The translations under genes were made by a program, and so were the position numbers. From positions 1,426,001 to 1,490,000 of the forward strand of contig NZ_JBEJGX010000003.1 in assembly GCF_040253635.1 (NCBI RefSeq): DNA of 64,000 nt, written 5' to 3'. Under the pieces are notes generated by a model. The model was not told the DNA's origin and did no database searches. It saw nothing but the letters and a program-made list of their open reading frames with translations. The stretch is from Streptomyces sp. Edi2. GTDB taxonomy: Bacteria > Actinomycetota > Actinomycetes > Streptomycetales > Streptomycetaceae. Positions 36,624-45,727 of the stretch are shown piece after piece. Position 1 is the stretch's first letter; every line of letters starts with the position of its first letter.

Positions 36624-36757
36624 CTACGGATCGCCGATGGCTGCGGACGTGCGCCCGGCAGCTACGGGTCACCGACAGCCGCGGACGTCAGCGCGGCAGC
36701 TACGGATTACAGACAACTGCGGACGTGCGCCCGGCAGCTCCGGATCGCCGACGGGTC
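36624..36757. repeat. 38-bp tandem repeats (3.5 copies) between convergent genes
   Basis: Units at 36624-36661, 36662-36699 and 36700-36737, each starting CTACGG and sharing GCGGACGT and GGCAG; a fourth partial copy runs to 36757 and overlaps the thioesterase stop. Units match at roughly three quarters of positions. Confidence 0.8.
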
Positions 36758-37244
36758 AGGCCGCGTCCGCCCCGGCGTCCGCGGCCGGCTCCTCCGGCCG
36801 GAGCAGCTGCGCCGCGACGCTCCGGGCGCGGTCGGACCAGGGAGTGGGGCGCAGCGTCTGCGCATCGACGCGGACCAGCACCCGGTGGCCGTGGGCGTAA
36901 GTCTCGCTGCCGTCGGCCGAGCAGATCCGGAAGCCGTAGGTGAGTCCGGTGCGGCCGAGGCGGGCGACCCAGAGGTGTGCCGCATAGCGGCCGGGCCGGG
37001 TGACCGGGCGCTCGTAGGAGACGCGCATCTCCTTGATGACGTTGCACATATCGCCCGCGGCGGCCCAGTCACCGTCGAAGCCGAAGCCATGGCCGTGCCA
37101 GTACTCCGCCCAGGCGCGCTCGGCCAGCAGCGGGTAGCGGGAGTTGTGGAGCATGCCGAGCGCGTCGAGGTCGTCGAAGTGGACGGTGACGGGCACCAGT
37201 TCGCCATACGGAACGGTGGTGGCCTGCAGGGTTTCGACGCTCAC
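36756..37244 (-). CDS. Hotdog-fold acyl-CoA thioesterase
   Basis: 162 residues of the 4HBT/YbgC-like thioesterase family. The active-site segment is VHFDDLDALGMLHNSRYPLL with the catalytic Asp, and RVSYERPVTRPGRYAAHLWV follows. The substrate acyl-CoA is unknown. GTG start at 37244 with AGGAG 8 nt upstream; the frame stays open upstream but lacks conservation. Cytosolic. Confidence 0.83.
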   Translation of the reverse strand: MSVETLQATTVPYGELVPVTVHFDDLDALGMLHNSRYPLLAERAWAEYWHGHGFGFDGDWAAAGDMCNVIKEMRVSYERPVTRPGRYAAHLWVARLGRTGLTYGFRICSADGSETYAHGHRVLVRVDAQTLRPTPWSDRARSVAAQLLRPEEPAADAGADAA

Positions 37245-37467
37245 GGGTGGTGCTCCTGGGGTCTGGGTGCGCCGTCCGGCGCTGTTGATGCGGATGCCAT
37301 CGATGATGCGGATGGCGTCAGCGGTACGGACGGCATTCATATGACGAACCGAGACCATGGTAAGCGGCCGCTTAGAATGCTCCGTCCCAAGAGGAGTCAG
37401 GCGACGCAGCGAAAGCAGCAACCGGACCGGAGGGGCGCCCCTTCTTGCCTGTTGCTACGGTCGCCGG

Positions 37468-38019
37468 ATGGAGAGCTGGGACGAGGGCACCGTGCGCGCC
37501 CGGATACGCGAGATGGCCGCGCGGGACGGGGAGCGGGCGCGCTTCGGGGCGGATACCCACCGGTACGAGCTGGCGCCCGCGCTGCCGGAGGCGGAGATCA
37601 GGGCGTTCGAGGAAGCCCACGGGATCGGCCTGCCGGCGGAGTACCGGTCTTTCGTCGCGGTGGTGGGCAACGGTCCCGCCGGTCCCGGCCACGGGCTGAT
37701 GCCGCTGACCACCCCCCGACCGGAGGCCGGGGAGGAGTGGGCCGTGGACGACGAGTGGGAAGAGGACCGGCTGCCGGGCCGGCTCGCCGCGCCGTTCCCC
37801 CTCACCGAACCCCTGCCCGGCCGGATCGGCGCATCGACCGGTGAACTGACCCGGGGCACGCTCATGCTGGCCGAAGAGGGCTGCGGCATGTACCTCCGGC
37901 TGATCCTGGCCGGCCCGCGAGCGGGCGAGGTCTGGCGGATCGACCCGGACTGGGGCGGCTTCGTCCCGGCGAGCCCCGGCTTTCGCGACTGGTACACGGA
38001 GTGGCTGCGGCAAACCTGA
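37468..38019 (+). CDS. SMI1/KNR4 (SUKH) family protein
   Basis: 183 residues with the SUKH-1 core: LPEAEIRAFEEAHGIGLPAE near residues 38-57, YRSFVAVVGNGPAGPGHGLM next, and RGTLMLAEEGCGMYLRLIL with WRIDPDWGGFVP near the end. SUKH proteins are commonly immunity proteins against polymorphic nuclease toxins, but stand-alone copies such as this are frequent in Streptomyces with unknown roles. No toxin gene adjoins it. ATG start at 37468. Confidence 0.83.
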   Translation: MESWDEGTVRARIREMAARDGERARFGADTHRYELAPALPEAEIRAFEEAHGIGLPAEYRSFVAVVGNGPAGPGHGLMPLTTPRPEAGEEWAVDDEWEEDRLPGRLAAPFPLTEPLPGRIGASTGELTRGTLMLAEEGCGMYLRLILAGPRAGEVWRIDPDWGGFVPASPGFRDWYTEWLRQT

Positions 38020-38206
38020 CCACGCCGCACGCCGTCCGGGCCACGCTCGGCCCAAGCCTTCGGCTCGGAATGACACAGGATCGTTTGCACGCCGCAGGCC
38101 GCGGGGGGACGCTGAAATGGCCATCGAGTAGCTGCCGCGGCCGCTCGAACCGGCCTGGAGGGATGCGCGTTTCGCGCCGTGAGCCGCCCGGGAAGGTGAG
38201 TGCGTC

Positions 38207-38845
38207 ATGAGCAAGAAGGACGAAGCCATCGTTCGGGCCCTGCTCGACCGGCACGGCCGCACCTACGCCGCCCAGGCGGGCATCAGGCTGCGGAGCACAC
38301 CGGCACCGCTGTACCAGCTCCTCGTGCTCTCGTTGCTGCTGTCCGCCCGCATCCGGGCGGACATCGCGGTCGAAGCCGCCCGCGCACTGTTCTCCGCCGG
38401 GATGCGCGATGCCCGGCGGATGTCGGAGGCCACCTGGCAGCAGCGCGTCAATGCCCTCGGCGAGGGCGGCTACCGCCGCTACGACGAGCGGACCTCCACC
38501 CAACTCGGCGACGGAGCCGCACTTCTGCTGGAGCGGTACCAGGGCGACCTGCGCCGGCTGCGCGAGAGCACGGACCCGACGAAGCTCCTGCGGGACATCC
38601 CCGGCATCGGCCCCACCGGAGCGGACATCTTCCTCCGGGAAGCGCAGGCCGTGTGGCCGGAGCTCTCCCCTCGCCTCGACCGCAAGGTACTGGACGGGGC
38701 GCAGCGCCTCGGACTCCCCACCTCTCCCGAGAAGCTGGCGTCCCTCGTCGACGACGCCGACCTCCCGCAATTCGCCGCGGCGCTGGTACGGGTCGCCCTC
38801 GACAAGCGGAAAGCCGAGGAGGTGCGCTCCGCGGCAACAGCCTGA
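38207..38845 (+). CDS. Endonuclease III-like HhH DNA glycosylase family protein
   Basis: 212 residues. The helix-hairpin-helix is LLRDIPGIGPTGADIFLREA at about 125-144 and the N-terminal half is LYQLLVLSLLLSARIRADIA as in the Nth/MutY superfamily. The [4Fe-4S] cysteine cluster typical of Nth is absent and the usual catalytic lysine (in place of SARI) is not obvious, so glycosylase activity is uncertain. A structural DNA-binding or repair role is likely. ATG start with GGGAAGG upstream. Confidence 0.8.
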   Translation: MSKKDEAIVRALLDRHGRTYAAQAGIRLRSTPAPLYQLLVLSLLLSARIRADIAVEAARALFSAGMRDARRMSEATWQQRVNALGEGGYRRYDERTSTQLGDGAALLLERYQGDLRRLRESTDPTKLLRDIPGIGPTGADIFLREAQAVWPELSPRLDRKVLDGAQRLGLPTSPEKLASLVDDADLPQFAAALVRVALDKRKAEEVRSAATA

Positions 38846-38906
38846 GGGCCGGACCTGATGAACGAGTCCTGCGCCCGGGGGGGCGGAGTCGGGCCGTCCT
38901 TCCCGC

Positions 38907-39446
38907 TCAGAAGATTTCCTCGGCGGTGCAGCTGACGATGCGGGCCTGCATATTGCGTTCCATCATCTGCAGGGCGGCTTCCGCGAGATCCCGGTGGATA
39001 TGCGCGCAGGCGTCCTCGACGACGGTGACGCCGATGTGCCGGATATGAGCGTCGAGCGCCGAATAGAGCACGCATTGTTCGGTGACCTGGCCGCAGAGCA
39101 CGATCGTGCCGATGCCGTGCTGGTGCAGGAGGTATTCCAGGGGCGTCTCGTAGAAGGCCGAGTGCCCCGCCTTGACCACGAACAAGGAGTTCTCATCCGG
39201 CCGCAGCGGCTCCACCAGGTCCGCGTGCGGGCCGCTGAGCACGGTGTCCAGCAGCTCGTCATGGTGCGAGCGCCACAGCCCGAAATTGTCGTTGACGTAA
39301 ATGACCTCGGTGTCGCCGCGCCGGGCCCGTTCGATCAGTGACGTGAGGCGCGGCAGCACCGTGCGTACCGAGGGCAGGAGCAGTTCGGCGTCCTCGTGGT
39401 CGTAGGAGTTGAGCATGTCGATCACGATCAGTGCGGTGCCGGACAT
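38907..39446 (-). CDS. Isochorismatase-family cysteine hydrolase
   Basis: 179 residues with the complete triad D10 (LIVIDMLNSY), K92 (VVKAGHSAFY) and C125 (GQVTEQCVLYSA). The family includes nicotinamidase, isochorismatase and N-carbamoylsarcosine amidase; the specific substrate cannot be assigned, although the metal-binding residues of nicotinamidase are not clearly present. Start ATG 39446. It ends near the convergent HhH gene. Confidence 0.87.
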   Translation of the reverse strand: MSGTALIVIDMLNSYDHEDAELLLPSVRTVLPRLTSLIERARRGDTEVIYVNDNFGLWRSHHDELLDTVLSGPHADLVEPLRPDENSLFVVKAGHSAFYETPLEYLLHQHGIGTIVLCGQVTEQCVLYSALDAHIRHIGVTVVEDACAHIHRDLAEAALQMMERNMQARIVSCTAEEIF

Positions 39447-39516
39447 GGCGCGGCCCCCGGTCAGCCCCGGGCCGGACGCGCGCGGACCGCGTCCCCGGGC
39501 CAGGTGTCGTCGCTCA

Positions 39517-40149
39517 TCACGGGCTCCCCTGCTCCCCGGGCTCCTCCTGGGCGACGCGCTTGAGGGTCCGGCCGCTGCGGACGGACCGGGCCCGGTGGGC
39601 GTCGGGGGTGCCACGGTGGCCGGCCCGCTCGTCGCTCTCCTTGACCAGCAGCCAGGCCTCCCGCTCCCCGGGGCCGCCGCCGCGGAACCGGGTGAGCGCA
39701 TAGCCGCCGTGCAGCTTGCTGCCGTCGAGCCAGAACGAGGCATGGCCCCGCTCCAGTGCCTCGCCGAAGGTGCGGCTGCGGTCTTTCCTGCCCGGGAGAG
39801 GCCGGTAGCTGCCCTCGTCCCAGACGATCACGGTGCCTGCGCCGTACTCCCCCTCCGCGATGACTCCTTCGAAATCCCGGTACTCCAGCGGGTGGTCCTC
39901 GGTGGGCATCGCCAGCCGCTTGTCCTGCGGGTCGGCGGACGGACCCTTCGGTACGGACCACGACTTCAGTACGCCGTCGACCTCCAGCCGGAAGTCGAAA
40001 TGCAGGGTGCGGGCGTCATGGATCTGCACCACGAAACAGGGCGCGTCACCGGACGGGGCCCGCCCGCCCTGCGGCTCGACGGTCCGGTCGAAGTGCCGCT
40101 TGCCACGGTACGTAGTCAGTCTGTCCCTGCTGGTCACGAGTCGGCTCAC
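39517..40149 (-). CDS. LigD-type 3'-phosphoesterase domain protein
   Basis: 210 residues made up of a stand-alone DNA ligase D phosphoesterase (PE) domain. Signature motifs are FVVQIHDARTLHFDFRLEVD with its His and Asp, LKSWSVPKGPS, and EYGAGTVIVWDEG. The PE domain trims 3' phosphates or ribonucleotides at DNA ends during non-homologous end joining. No ligase, polymerase or Ku domain is linked or adjacent, so partners must be elsewhere. The C-terminal ~50 residues are a basic tail. The exact start is uncertain; the ATG at 40149 was kept. Confidence 0.88.
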   Translation of the reverse strand: MSRLVTSRDRLTTYRGKRHFDRTVEPQGGRAPSGDAPCFVVQIHDARTLHFDFRLEVDGVLKSWSVPKGPSADPQDKRLAMPTEDHPLEYRDFEGVIAEGEYGAGTVIVWDEGSYRPLPGRKDRSRTFGEALERGHASFWLDGSKLHGGYALTRFRGGGPGEREAWLLVKESDERAGHRGTPDAHRARSVRSGRTLKRVAQEEPGEQGSP

Positions 40150-40276
40150 CTCTCTGCGCAGGCCGCACCTTTCACTGTGGCGTGCGGCGGACAGCGGCGC
40201 ATGTGCACCCGCGGGCCCGCGCCGAGGCGACGGGCACCACCTGCCGGGCCGAGGGGGACGCCGGGCGTCGCAGGCA

Positions 40277-41662
40277 TCAGTCCTCGCGGTCCGTGGGCTC
40301 GGTGTACTCGCTGGTCCCGGCGTCGAGGAGGGGCGTGCGTGACCGGCCGGCCGCCCCGGAGAGCCAGCGCAGGGAGTGGTAGCCGGTGAGCACGGTGAGC
40401 GTCCCCAGGGCGATGCCGCTCAGTTCGAAGTGCGCGCTGAACTTCAGCGAGACACCTCCGATGGCGATGATGATCCCGGCCGCGGCGGGAATGAGGTTCA
40501 GGGGGACCGAGAAATCCACCTTGTTCCGCACCCAGATCTGGGCTCCCAGCAGGCCGATCATGCCGTACAGGATGACGGTGATACCGCCCAGCACCCCGCC
40601 GGGGATCGCCGCCACCACCGCGCCGAACTTCGGGCACAGGCCGAAGAGCAGGGCGAAGCCGGCCGCCGCCCAGTAAGCCGCGGTGGAATAGACCCTGGTG
40701 GCCGCCATCACGCCGATGTTCTCGGCGTAGGTCGTGGTGGCGGGGCCACCCACCGCGGTCGACAGGACGGTTGCGGTGCCGTCGGCGATGATGGCCATGC
40801 CCATCTTGTCCTCCAAGGGGTCGCCGGTCATGGCGCCGACCGCCTTGATGTGTCCGGCATTCTCCGCGATCAGCGCGATGAGGACCGGCAGCGCGACCAG
40901 GACCGCGGAGGCGGAGAAGTTCGGTGCGTGGAAGGCGGGAAGGCCGATCCAGTCAGCCTTGGCGACGCCTGAGAAGTCGATGCGCCAGTGATCCGTGAGC
41001 TTGCCCGCACCGTTGACCGAGTGGATCTTTCCCGCGGTGCGGTCAAGAACCCAGGACAGCGCATAGCCGAAGACCAGCCCCAGGAAGATGGCGATCCGCG
41101 ACCAGAAGCCTCGCAGCACGACGAGGGCGAGTCCGGTGAACAGCATCGTCGCCAGCGCCGTCCACTGGTCCTGGGGCCAGTACGTGGACGCCGTGACGGG
41201 GGCGAGGTTGAAGCCGATCAGCATCACGACCGCGCCGGTCACCACCGGCGGGAGCACGGCGTGGATCACCCGCGCCCCGACGGCATGGATGACGATGCCG
41301 CAGCCGGCCAGGGCGGCGCCGACCACGAGCATCGCCCCCGTCAGCGTGCCGGCGTCGCCCCCCTGGCCCGCGATCACGGCGGACACGCCCACGAAGGACA
41401 GCGAGGAGCCCAGGTAGCTGGGGATGCGTCCGCGGGTCATCACCAGGAACAGTGCGGTGGCCACCCCCGACGCCATCAGGGCAAGACTGGGGTCCAGGCC
41501 CATGAGCACGGGGGCGACAAAACATGCCCCGATCATCGATACGACATGCTGGGCGCCGAGCGCGATCGTCCGCCCCCACGTCAGGCGTTCCCCGGGCCTG
41601 ACCACCTCGCCGGGCTTGAGATGCCGCCCGTCTCCATGCACTGTCCACCCGAGGCCGGCCAT
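40277..41662 (-). CDS. NCS2-family uracil/xanthine permease
   Basis: 461 residues with about 12 to 14 hydrophobic segments. NCS2 (UraA-like) signatures are QHVVSMIGACFVAPVLMG near the start, the glutamate segment LPVLIALIAENAGHIKAVGA and TTTYAENIGVMAATRVYS. It imports a nucleobase with protons or sodium. Start ATG 41662 with GGAG 8 nt upstream; longer readings have no ribosome site. The tail is Ser/Arg-rich. It is a single gene, not linked here to pyrimidine genes. Confidence 0.92.
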   Translation of the reverse strand: MAGLGWTVHGDGRHLKPGEVVRPGERLTWGRTIALGAQHVVSMIGACFVAPVLMGLDPSLALMASGVATALFLVMTRGRIPSYLGSSLSFVGVSAVIAGQGGDAGTLTGAMLVVGAALAGCGIVIHAVGARVIHAVLPPVVTGAVVMLIGFNLAPVTASTYWPQDQWTALATMLFTGLALVVLRGFWSRIAIFLGLVFGYALSWVLDRTAGKIHSVNGAGKLTDHWRIDFSGVAKADWIGLPAFHAPNFSASAVLVALPVLIALIAENAGHIKAVGAMTGDPLEDKMGMAIIADGTATVLSTAVGGPATTTYAENIGVMAATRVYSTAAYWAAAGFALLFGLCPKFGAVVAAIPGGVLGGITVILYGMIGLLGAQIWVRNKVDFSVPLNLIPAAAGIIIAIGGVSLKFSAHFELSGIALGTLTVLTGYHSLRWLSGAAGRSRTPLLDAGTSEYTEPTDRED

Positions 41663-41893
41663 GATCACTCTCCACTCCGCGACGCCCTGCACGTCACAGA
41701 GCCGAGGTGATTCATAGTCGAACGACTGCGTCTGGACAAACCGAAGCCGCTGAGTAGCCGGGGAGCCTCGGCCCGAAGGCGGTCGCCGCGTCCACTCCAG
41801 CCCCCACAACGAGGCGCGCCGTTCGTTACCTCGTTCCGGTCAACGAGCGGGAGGCGGCCTCCCTATCCGTGATCGGAGTGTCACTCTGAGTGG

Positions 41894-42667
41894 ATGACGA
41901 CGACTCAGCGCTATGACATCCGCGGCAGGCCGGGCCCGGTCGCAGGGCCCGCCTCCCGGCCACCCGCCGCCCGGCCACCCGGCGGACCGGAGTCCACGGC
42001 CGCGATGGAGGTGGCGGATGTACTGGCCCGGATGCGGGCGCTGGCCGAGGCGCTGCCCGCCGAGGACGGGGTGGCCGTCTTCAACGGGGTCTACCTGGCG
42101 GTCACCGAAGCGGTAGCGCGGCAGATCGGGGACGGCGCGTTCCGGGACCCGGCGGCCGCGGGCGCACTGGACGTGCACTTCGCGCGGCGGTACTTCGACG
42201 CGGTGGACGCCACGGCCGCCGGGCTGCGGCCGCCGGCCTGCTGGCGTCCGCTCTTCCAGCTCCGCCGCCACCCGGGAGTGCATCCGCTGCAGTTCGCGAT
42301 GGCCGGGATCAATGCCCACATCGGCCACGATCTGGCACTGGCGGTGCTGGACACCTGCCGGGCGCTGGAGTGCGAACCGGCCGCGCTGGAAAGCGACTTC
42401 GACCGGGTCGGCGGGGTGCTGACGGGCCTGGAGGAGCAGGTCCGCGAGCGGCTGATGCCCGGCCCCGATGTGCTGGACGTGGCCGATCCGCTGACGCATC
42501 TGATCGGGTCGTGGAGCCTGGACAAGGCCAGGGACGGTGCCTGGGTGGCGGCCAGGGCGCTGTGGAGCGTCCGCAGGCTGCCGGAGGTGGCCGAAGAACT
42601 CACCGAGCGGCTGGACGCCGGGGTGGGCCTGGTCGGACGGATGCTGCTGACTCCACTGCCCGGCTGA
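41894..42667 (+). CDS. DUF5995 family protein
   Basis: 257 residues. After a Pro-rich N-terminal ~35 residues, the conserved part shows EDGVAVFNGVYLAVTEAVAR, the CWRPLFQLRRHPGVHPLQFA block and MAGINAHIGHDLALAVLDTC, which are DUF5995 features. Function unknown; predicted all-helical and cytosolic. It is a single gene, converging with davB. Confidence 0.8.
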   Translation: MTTTQRYDIRGRPGPVAGPASRPPAARPPGGPESTAAMEVADVLARMRALAEALPAEDGVAVFNGVYLAVTEAVARQIGDGAFRDPAAAGALDVHFARRYFDAVDATAAGLRPPACWRPLFQLRRHPGVHPLQFAMAGINAHIGHDLALAVLDTCRALECEPAALESDFDRVGGVLTGLEEQVRERLMPGPDVLDVADPLTHLIGSWSLDKARDGAWVAARALWSVRRLPEVAEELTERLDAGVGLVGRMLLTPLPG

Positions 42668-42773
42668 TCCGCCGCCCCCACCCCGGCGACCTCGACCGCC
42701 CCGGCAACCCCAGCTCCTGCGACGGCACCGTGCGCCGCCCCAGGGGACTGCCCCAGGGGGCCGTCCCAGGGGC

Positions 42774-44474
42774 CTAATCCTCGGGCAGTTCGACCGGTGC
42801 GATCTCGTCGTAGACGTCGCCCGGGCCCGGGTTCGTGGCATCGGTCGCACCGCCGAAGTGGTGCATCACGCCCCACACCGCGTTCAGTGCGGTCTGCACG
42901 GCGCCCTCGGCCCAGCCCGCGGTCCAGGAGATGTCATCGCCCGCGAGGAACAGGCCCCGCTTGTCCCCGGGGAGCCGGTCCTGCATGAAGTGGGTGAACA
43001 GGCGGCGCTGGTAGCGGTAGTGGCCGGGGAGGTTCGCCTTGAAGGCGCCCATGAAGTAGGGCTCGTTCTCCCAGGACACGGTGACCGGGTTGCCGATGAT
43101 GTGCTTGCGGATGTCGACCTTCGGATAGATCTCCGACAGCGACTTCAGCATGACCTCCATCCGCTCGTTCGCGTCCAGCGGCAGCCACTTGAGGCTGTCG
43201 TCGCACCAGGTGTAGGAGAGGCAGATGACGGCGGGCTCGTCCGGGCCGTTGTCGAGCAGGTAGGTACCGCGGGTCATCCGGTCCGTCAGCGTCATCGACA
43301 TGACGTCGCGGCCGGTGTCCTCGTCCTTGTCGAGCCAGAACGGCCGGTCGACGGGCACGAAGAGCTTGCTGGACTCCATGTAGTGGGTGCGCTCCATCGC
43401 CGTCCAGTGGTCGATGGGGAACAGCGCGTCATCACAGTCGATCTTGCTCAGCAGCATCCAGGACTGCGCGGTGAAGACGGCGGCCTCGTAGGTGCGGATG
43501 TCGCCGTCGGCGTCGGTCACCGTGATGTGGTTGCCCGCGGTGCGGTTCAGGCGGGTGACCGCGGGCCGCGGCGTCCCGTCGTGCAGCGACGACAGCGAGG
43601 TGCCCGGCGCCCAGTGCACGATCTTCTGCGGCTCGCGCTCCCACAGGCGCAGCGGCAGCTGCTGGCTGCCGCCGACGATGCCGCGGTGGTGGTCGTCGGC
43701 CTCGGTGTAGACGACCCGCAGGATCTCCAGGATGGAGTTGGGGAAGTCGGTGTCCCAACCGCCGGTGCCGAAGCCGACCTGGCCGAAGATCTCCCGGTGG
43801 CGGAAGGACTTGAAGGCCGTCGAGTCGCAGAGGTAGCCGTAGAAGGTCTGGTTGTCGAGCTTTTCGACGAGCCGGGACCAGATCTCGCGGATGCGCGGGA
43901 CGTCGCGCTCGCGGATCGCCTGGTTCATGTCGGAGAAGTCCGCGCCCTCTTCGAGGCAGGCGTTCCAGGCGTCCATGACCTGGTGGTAGACCTCGGGGAG
44001 GTCGTCGACCGTACGCGCGTAGTGGGACTCGCCCTTGAGGTCGACGACGGTCGACGGGGTGTCCGCCGCCAGCGGGTTGGGGAACGGCGTGGTCTTCAGG
44101 TCCACCAGGTCGATGTAGTGCTGGAGCGCCGTCGAGGACGGCGGGAAGCGCATCGCGCCCATCTCGGCGGACAGGCCCGCGGCATCGGCCGGAGTGCCTT
44201 CGAAGCCGACGGTCCGCAGCCGGCCGCCTATCTGGTCCGCCTCGTAGACGACGGGCTTGAGCCCCATCTTCATCAGCTCGTAGGCGGTGATGATGCCGGA
44301 GAGGCCGCCGCCGATGACCGCGACCTCCTTGCCGTGCCCGGTCGCGGGGATCTGGCCGAGGCCCGCCGGGTGAGCGAGGAAGTCGTCGTAGGCGTACGGG
44401 AAGTCCGGGCCGAACATGGTGATCGGCGGCTGGGCATCCGCGTGGTGGGCGGCGGTGGGCACCGTGGACGTCAT
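42774..44474 (-). CDS. davB: L-lysine 2-monooxygenase
   Basis: 566-residue flavin amine-oxidase superfamily enzyme. The FAD-binding motif GGGLSG is at 55-60 with VVYEADQIGGRLR after it; SAEMGAMRFPPSST contacts flavin; VTVSWENEPYFMGAFKANLP and GLFLAGDDISWTAGWAEGAV form the C-terminal FAD site. The N-terminal ITMFGPDFPYAYDDFLAHPA and FPNPLAADT segments match the DavB subgroup rather than monoamine oxidases. DavB converts L-lysine and O2 to 5-aminovaleramide, CO2 and water. The nitrilase gene upstream is the next enzyme of the same pathway, supporting the call. Confidence 0.88.
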   Translation of the reverse strand: MTSTVPTAAHHADAQPPITMFGPDFPYAYDDFLAHPAGLGQIPATGHGKEVAVIGGGLSGIITAYELMKMGLKPVVYEADQIGGRLRTVGFEGTPADAAGLSAEMGAMRFPPSSTALQHYIDLVDLKTTPFPNPLAADTPSTVVDLKGESHYARTVDDLPEVYHQVMDAWNACLEEGADFSDMNQAIRERDVPRIREIWSRLVEKLDNQTFYGYLCDSTAFKSFRHREIFGQVGFGTGGWDTDFPNSILEILRVVYTEADDHHRGIVGGSQQLPLRLWEREPQKIVHWAPGTSLSSLHDGTPRPAVTRLNRTAGNHITVTDADGDIRTYEAAVFTAQSWMLLSKIDCDDALFPIDHWTAMERTHYMESSKLFVPVDRPFWLDKDEDTGRDVMSMTLTDRMTRGTYLLDNGPDEPAVICLSYTWCDDSLKWLPLDANERMEVMLKSLSEIYPKVDIRKHIIGNPVTVSWENEPYFMGAFKANLPGHYRYQRRLFTHFMQDRLPGDKRGLFLAGDDISWTAGWAEGAVQTALNAVWGVMHHFGGATDATNPGPGDVYDEIAPVELPED

Positions 44475-44615
44475 CGGGGGCGGACTCCTTGCAGACAGGG
44501 CAGAGCAGGCAGGGCGGCGCGGGCCGGATGGTCCGGCCTGCGGCGGATCAGGGGGTCGGGCGGGGTCGGATCAGGGGGGCGGGCGAGGTTGGATCAGAGG
44601 CCGGGCGGGGCCGGT

Positions 44616-45431
44616 TCAGGCCAGCGGGCCGTACAGCTCCGGCCGGCGGTCGTGCAGATAGGGGTTGTCCGCCCGGGATTCCTTGAGGAAGGCGGGGTCG
44701 ACCTCGGCCTGTACCAGCTGCTCGGTGCGGCCGGCGCGGGTGCGGACGACACCATCCGGGCCGGCCAGGCAGCTGAGGCCGACGAACTCGAACTCGCCCT
44801 CCGCGCCGACCCGGTTGACGTACGCCACGTACATCTGGTTCTCGAAGGCGCGGACCGGGATGACGGACTCGGCGACGAACTGGAAGGGGTGCATCTGCGC
44901 GGTGGGCACCAGCAGCAGGTCGGTGCCGGCCAGCGCATGAGCCCGGACGTTCTCCGGGAACTCCACGTCGTAGCAGATCAGCAGGCCGATGCGGAGGCCG
45001 GCCAGCTCGGCCTGGACGACGGCCCGCTCCCCCGGGGTGAACCATTCGTGCTCGAAGCAGCCGAAGAGATGCGTCTTGCGGTAGTTCGCGAGGCGCTTGC
45101 CGTCCGGCCCGATCAGCTGCGCCGAGTTGTACACCGCGGCGCTGTCGGTCTCGTCCTGCGCGGCGCGCTCGGGGTAGCCGTAGAGCACCGCGATGCCGTG
45201 CTCGGCGGCGATCTTCCCGATGGCCCGGGCGCTGTCGCCGTCGGCGGTCTCGGCGAGGCGGTGGACGTCGGCGCCGATGGCGTAGCCGGTGAGGAACAGC
45301 TCGGGGCAGGCGAGCAGCCCGGCACCGGTCGCCGCCGCGGCGCGGGCCGCGTCGTCGAGGACCCGCAGATTGTGCGCGACATCGCCGGGCCGGCCCGAAC
45401 TCTGGAGCAGGGCGGTGTGCAGCGACGTCAT
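44616..45431 (-). CDS. davA: 5-aminopentanamidase (delta-aminovaleramidase), nitrilase superfamily
   Basis: 271 residues with the nitrilase triad E44 (LACPELFLTGY), K119 (YRKTHLFG) and C153 (LLICYDVEFPE). It hydrolyses 5-aminovaleramide to 5-aminovalerate and ammonia. The assignment rests on the pairing with davB; by sequence alone other aliphatic amidases remain possible. ATG 45431; an upstream ATG at 45467 is less likely. Transcribed ahead of davB with a 141-nt gap. Lrp-like motif copies lie 78-138 nt upstream of the start. Confidence 0.85.
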   Translation of the reverse strand: MTSLHTALLQSSGRPGDVAHNLRVLDDAARAAAATGAGLLACPELFLTGYAIGADVHRLAETADGDSARAIGKIAAEHGIAVLYGYPERAAQDETDSAAVYNSAQLIGPDGKRLANYRKTHLFGCFEHEWFTPGERAVVQAELAGLRIGLLICYDVEFPENVRAHALAGTDLLLVPTAQMHPFQFVAESVIPVRAFENQMYVAYVNRVGAEGEFEFVGLSCLAGPDGVVRTRAGRTEQLVQAEVDPAFLKESRADNPYLHDRRPELYGPLA

Positions 45432-45508
45432 GGGACCCCTCGGCGAGGACGGTACGGGCGGACGCATTGACGGTACGGGCCGCCGACGATTCGGGACAAG
45501 GAGTCACC

Positions 45509-45569
45509 GTTGCGCGCCGAGGGATGATTCATTGCGCGTTCAAGGGAATGTTCGGTGATTCGTTGCGCG
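45509..45569. promoter_or_regulatory. Three TTGCGCG motifs upstream of davA
   Basis: GTTGCGCG (45509-45516), ATTGCGCG (45531-45538) and GTTGCGCG (45562-45569), all on the plus strand, spaced 22 and 31 bp. This nearly mirrors the set upstream of the permease gene. Probable Lrp/AsnC-type operator for lysine catabolism. Confidence 0.6.
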
Positions 45570-45727
45570 CCACGCCGCCGGGACAGCGGGCCCGTGCACA
45601 GCCTGGCCCCTTGGGCACGCCCGGCCCCGGCTCCCGTGCACGCCCGGCCCCGCAGCGGGCAAACGAGCAGACCGCCCTCGGGGTCCGCCGAGCGGCAGCA
45701 CCACGGCGGCCACGGCGGCCACGGCGC

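Noticed and set aside
36624..36757. 38-bp repeats as a CRISPR array
   Set aside because: Units are contiguous with no spacer DNA and differ at about a quarter of positions.
37468..38019. SUKH immunity gene paired with a nuclease toxin
   Set aside because: Neighbours are a thioesterase and an HhH protein; no polymorphic toxin or secretion gene is adjacent.
42858..45470. 870-codon plus-strand open frame over davB and davA
   Set aside because: Antisense shadow of two clear enzymes with intact catalytic residues; no domain recognisable.
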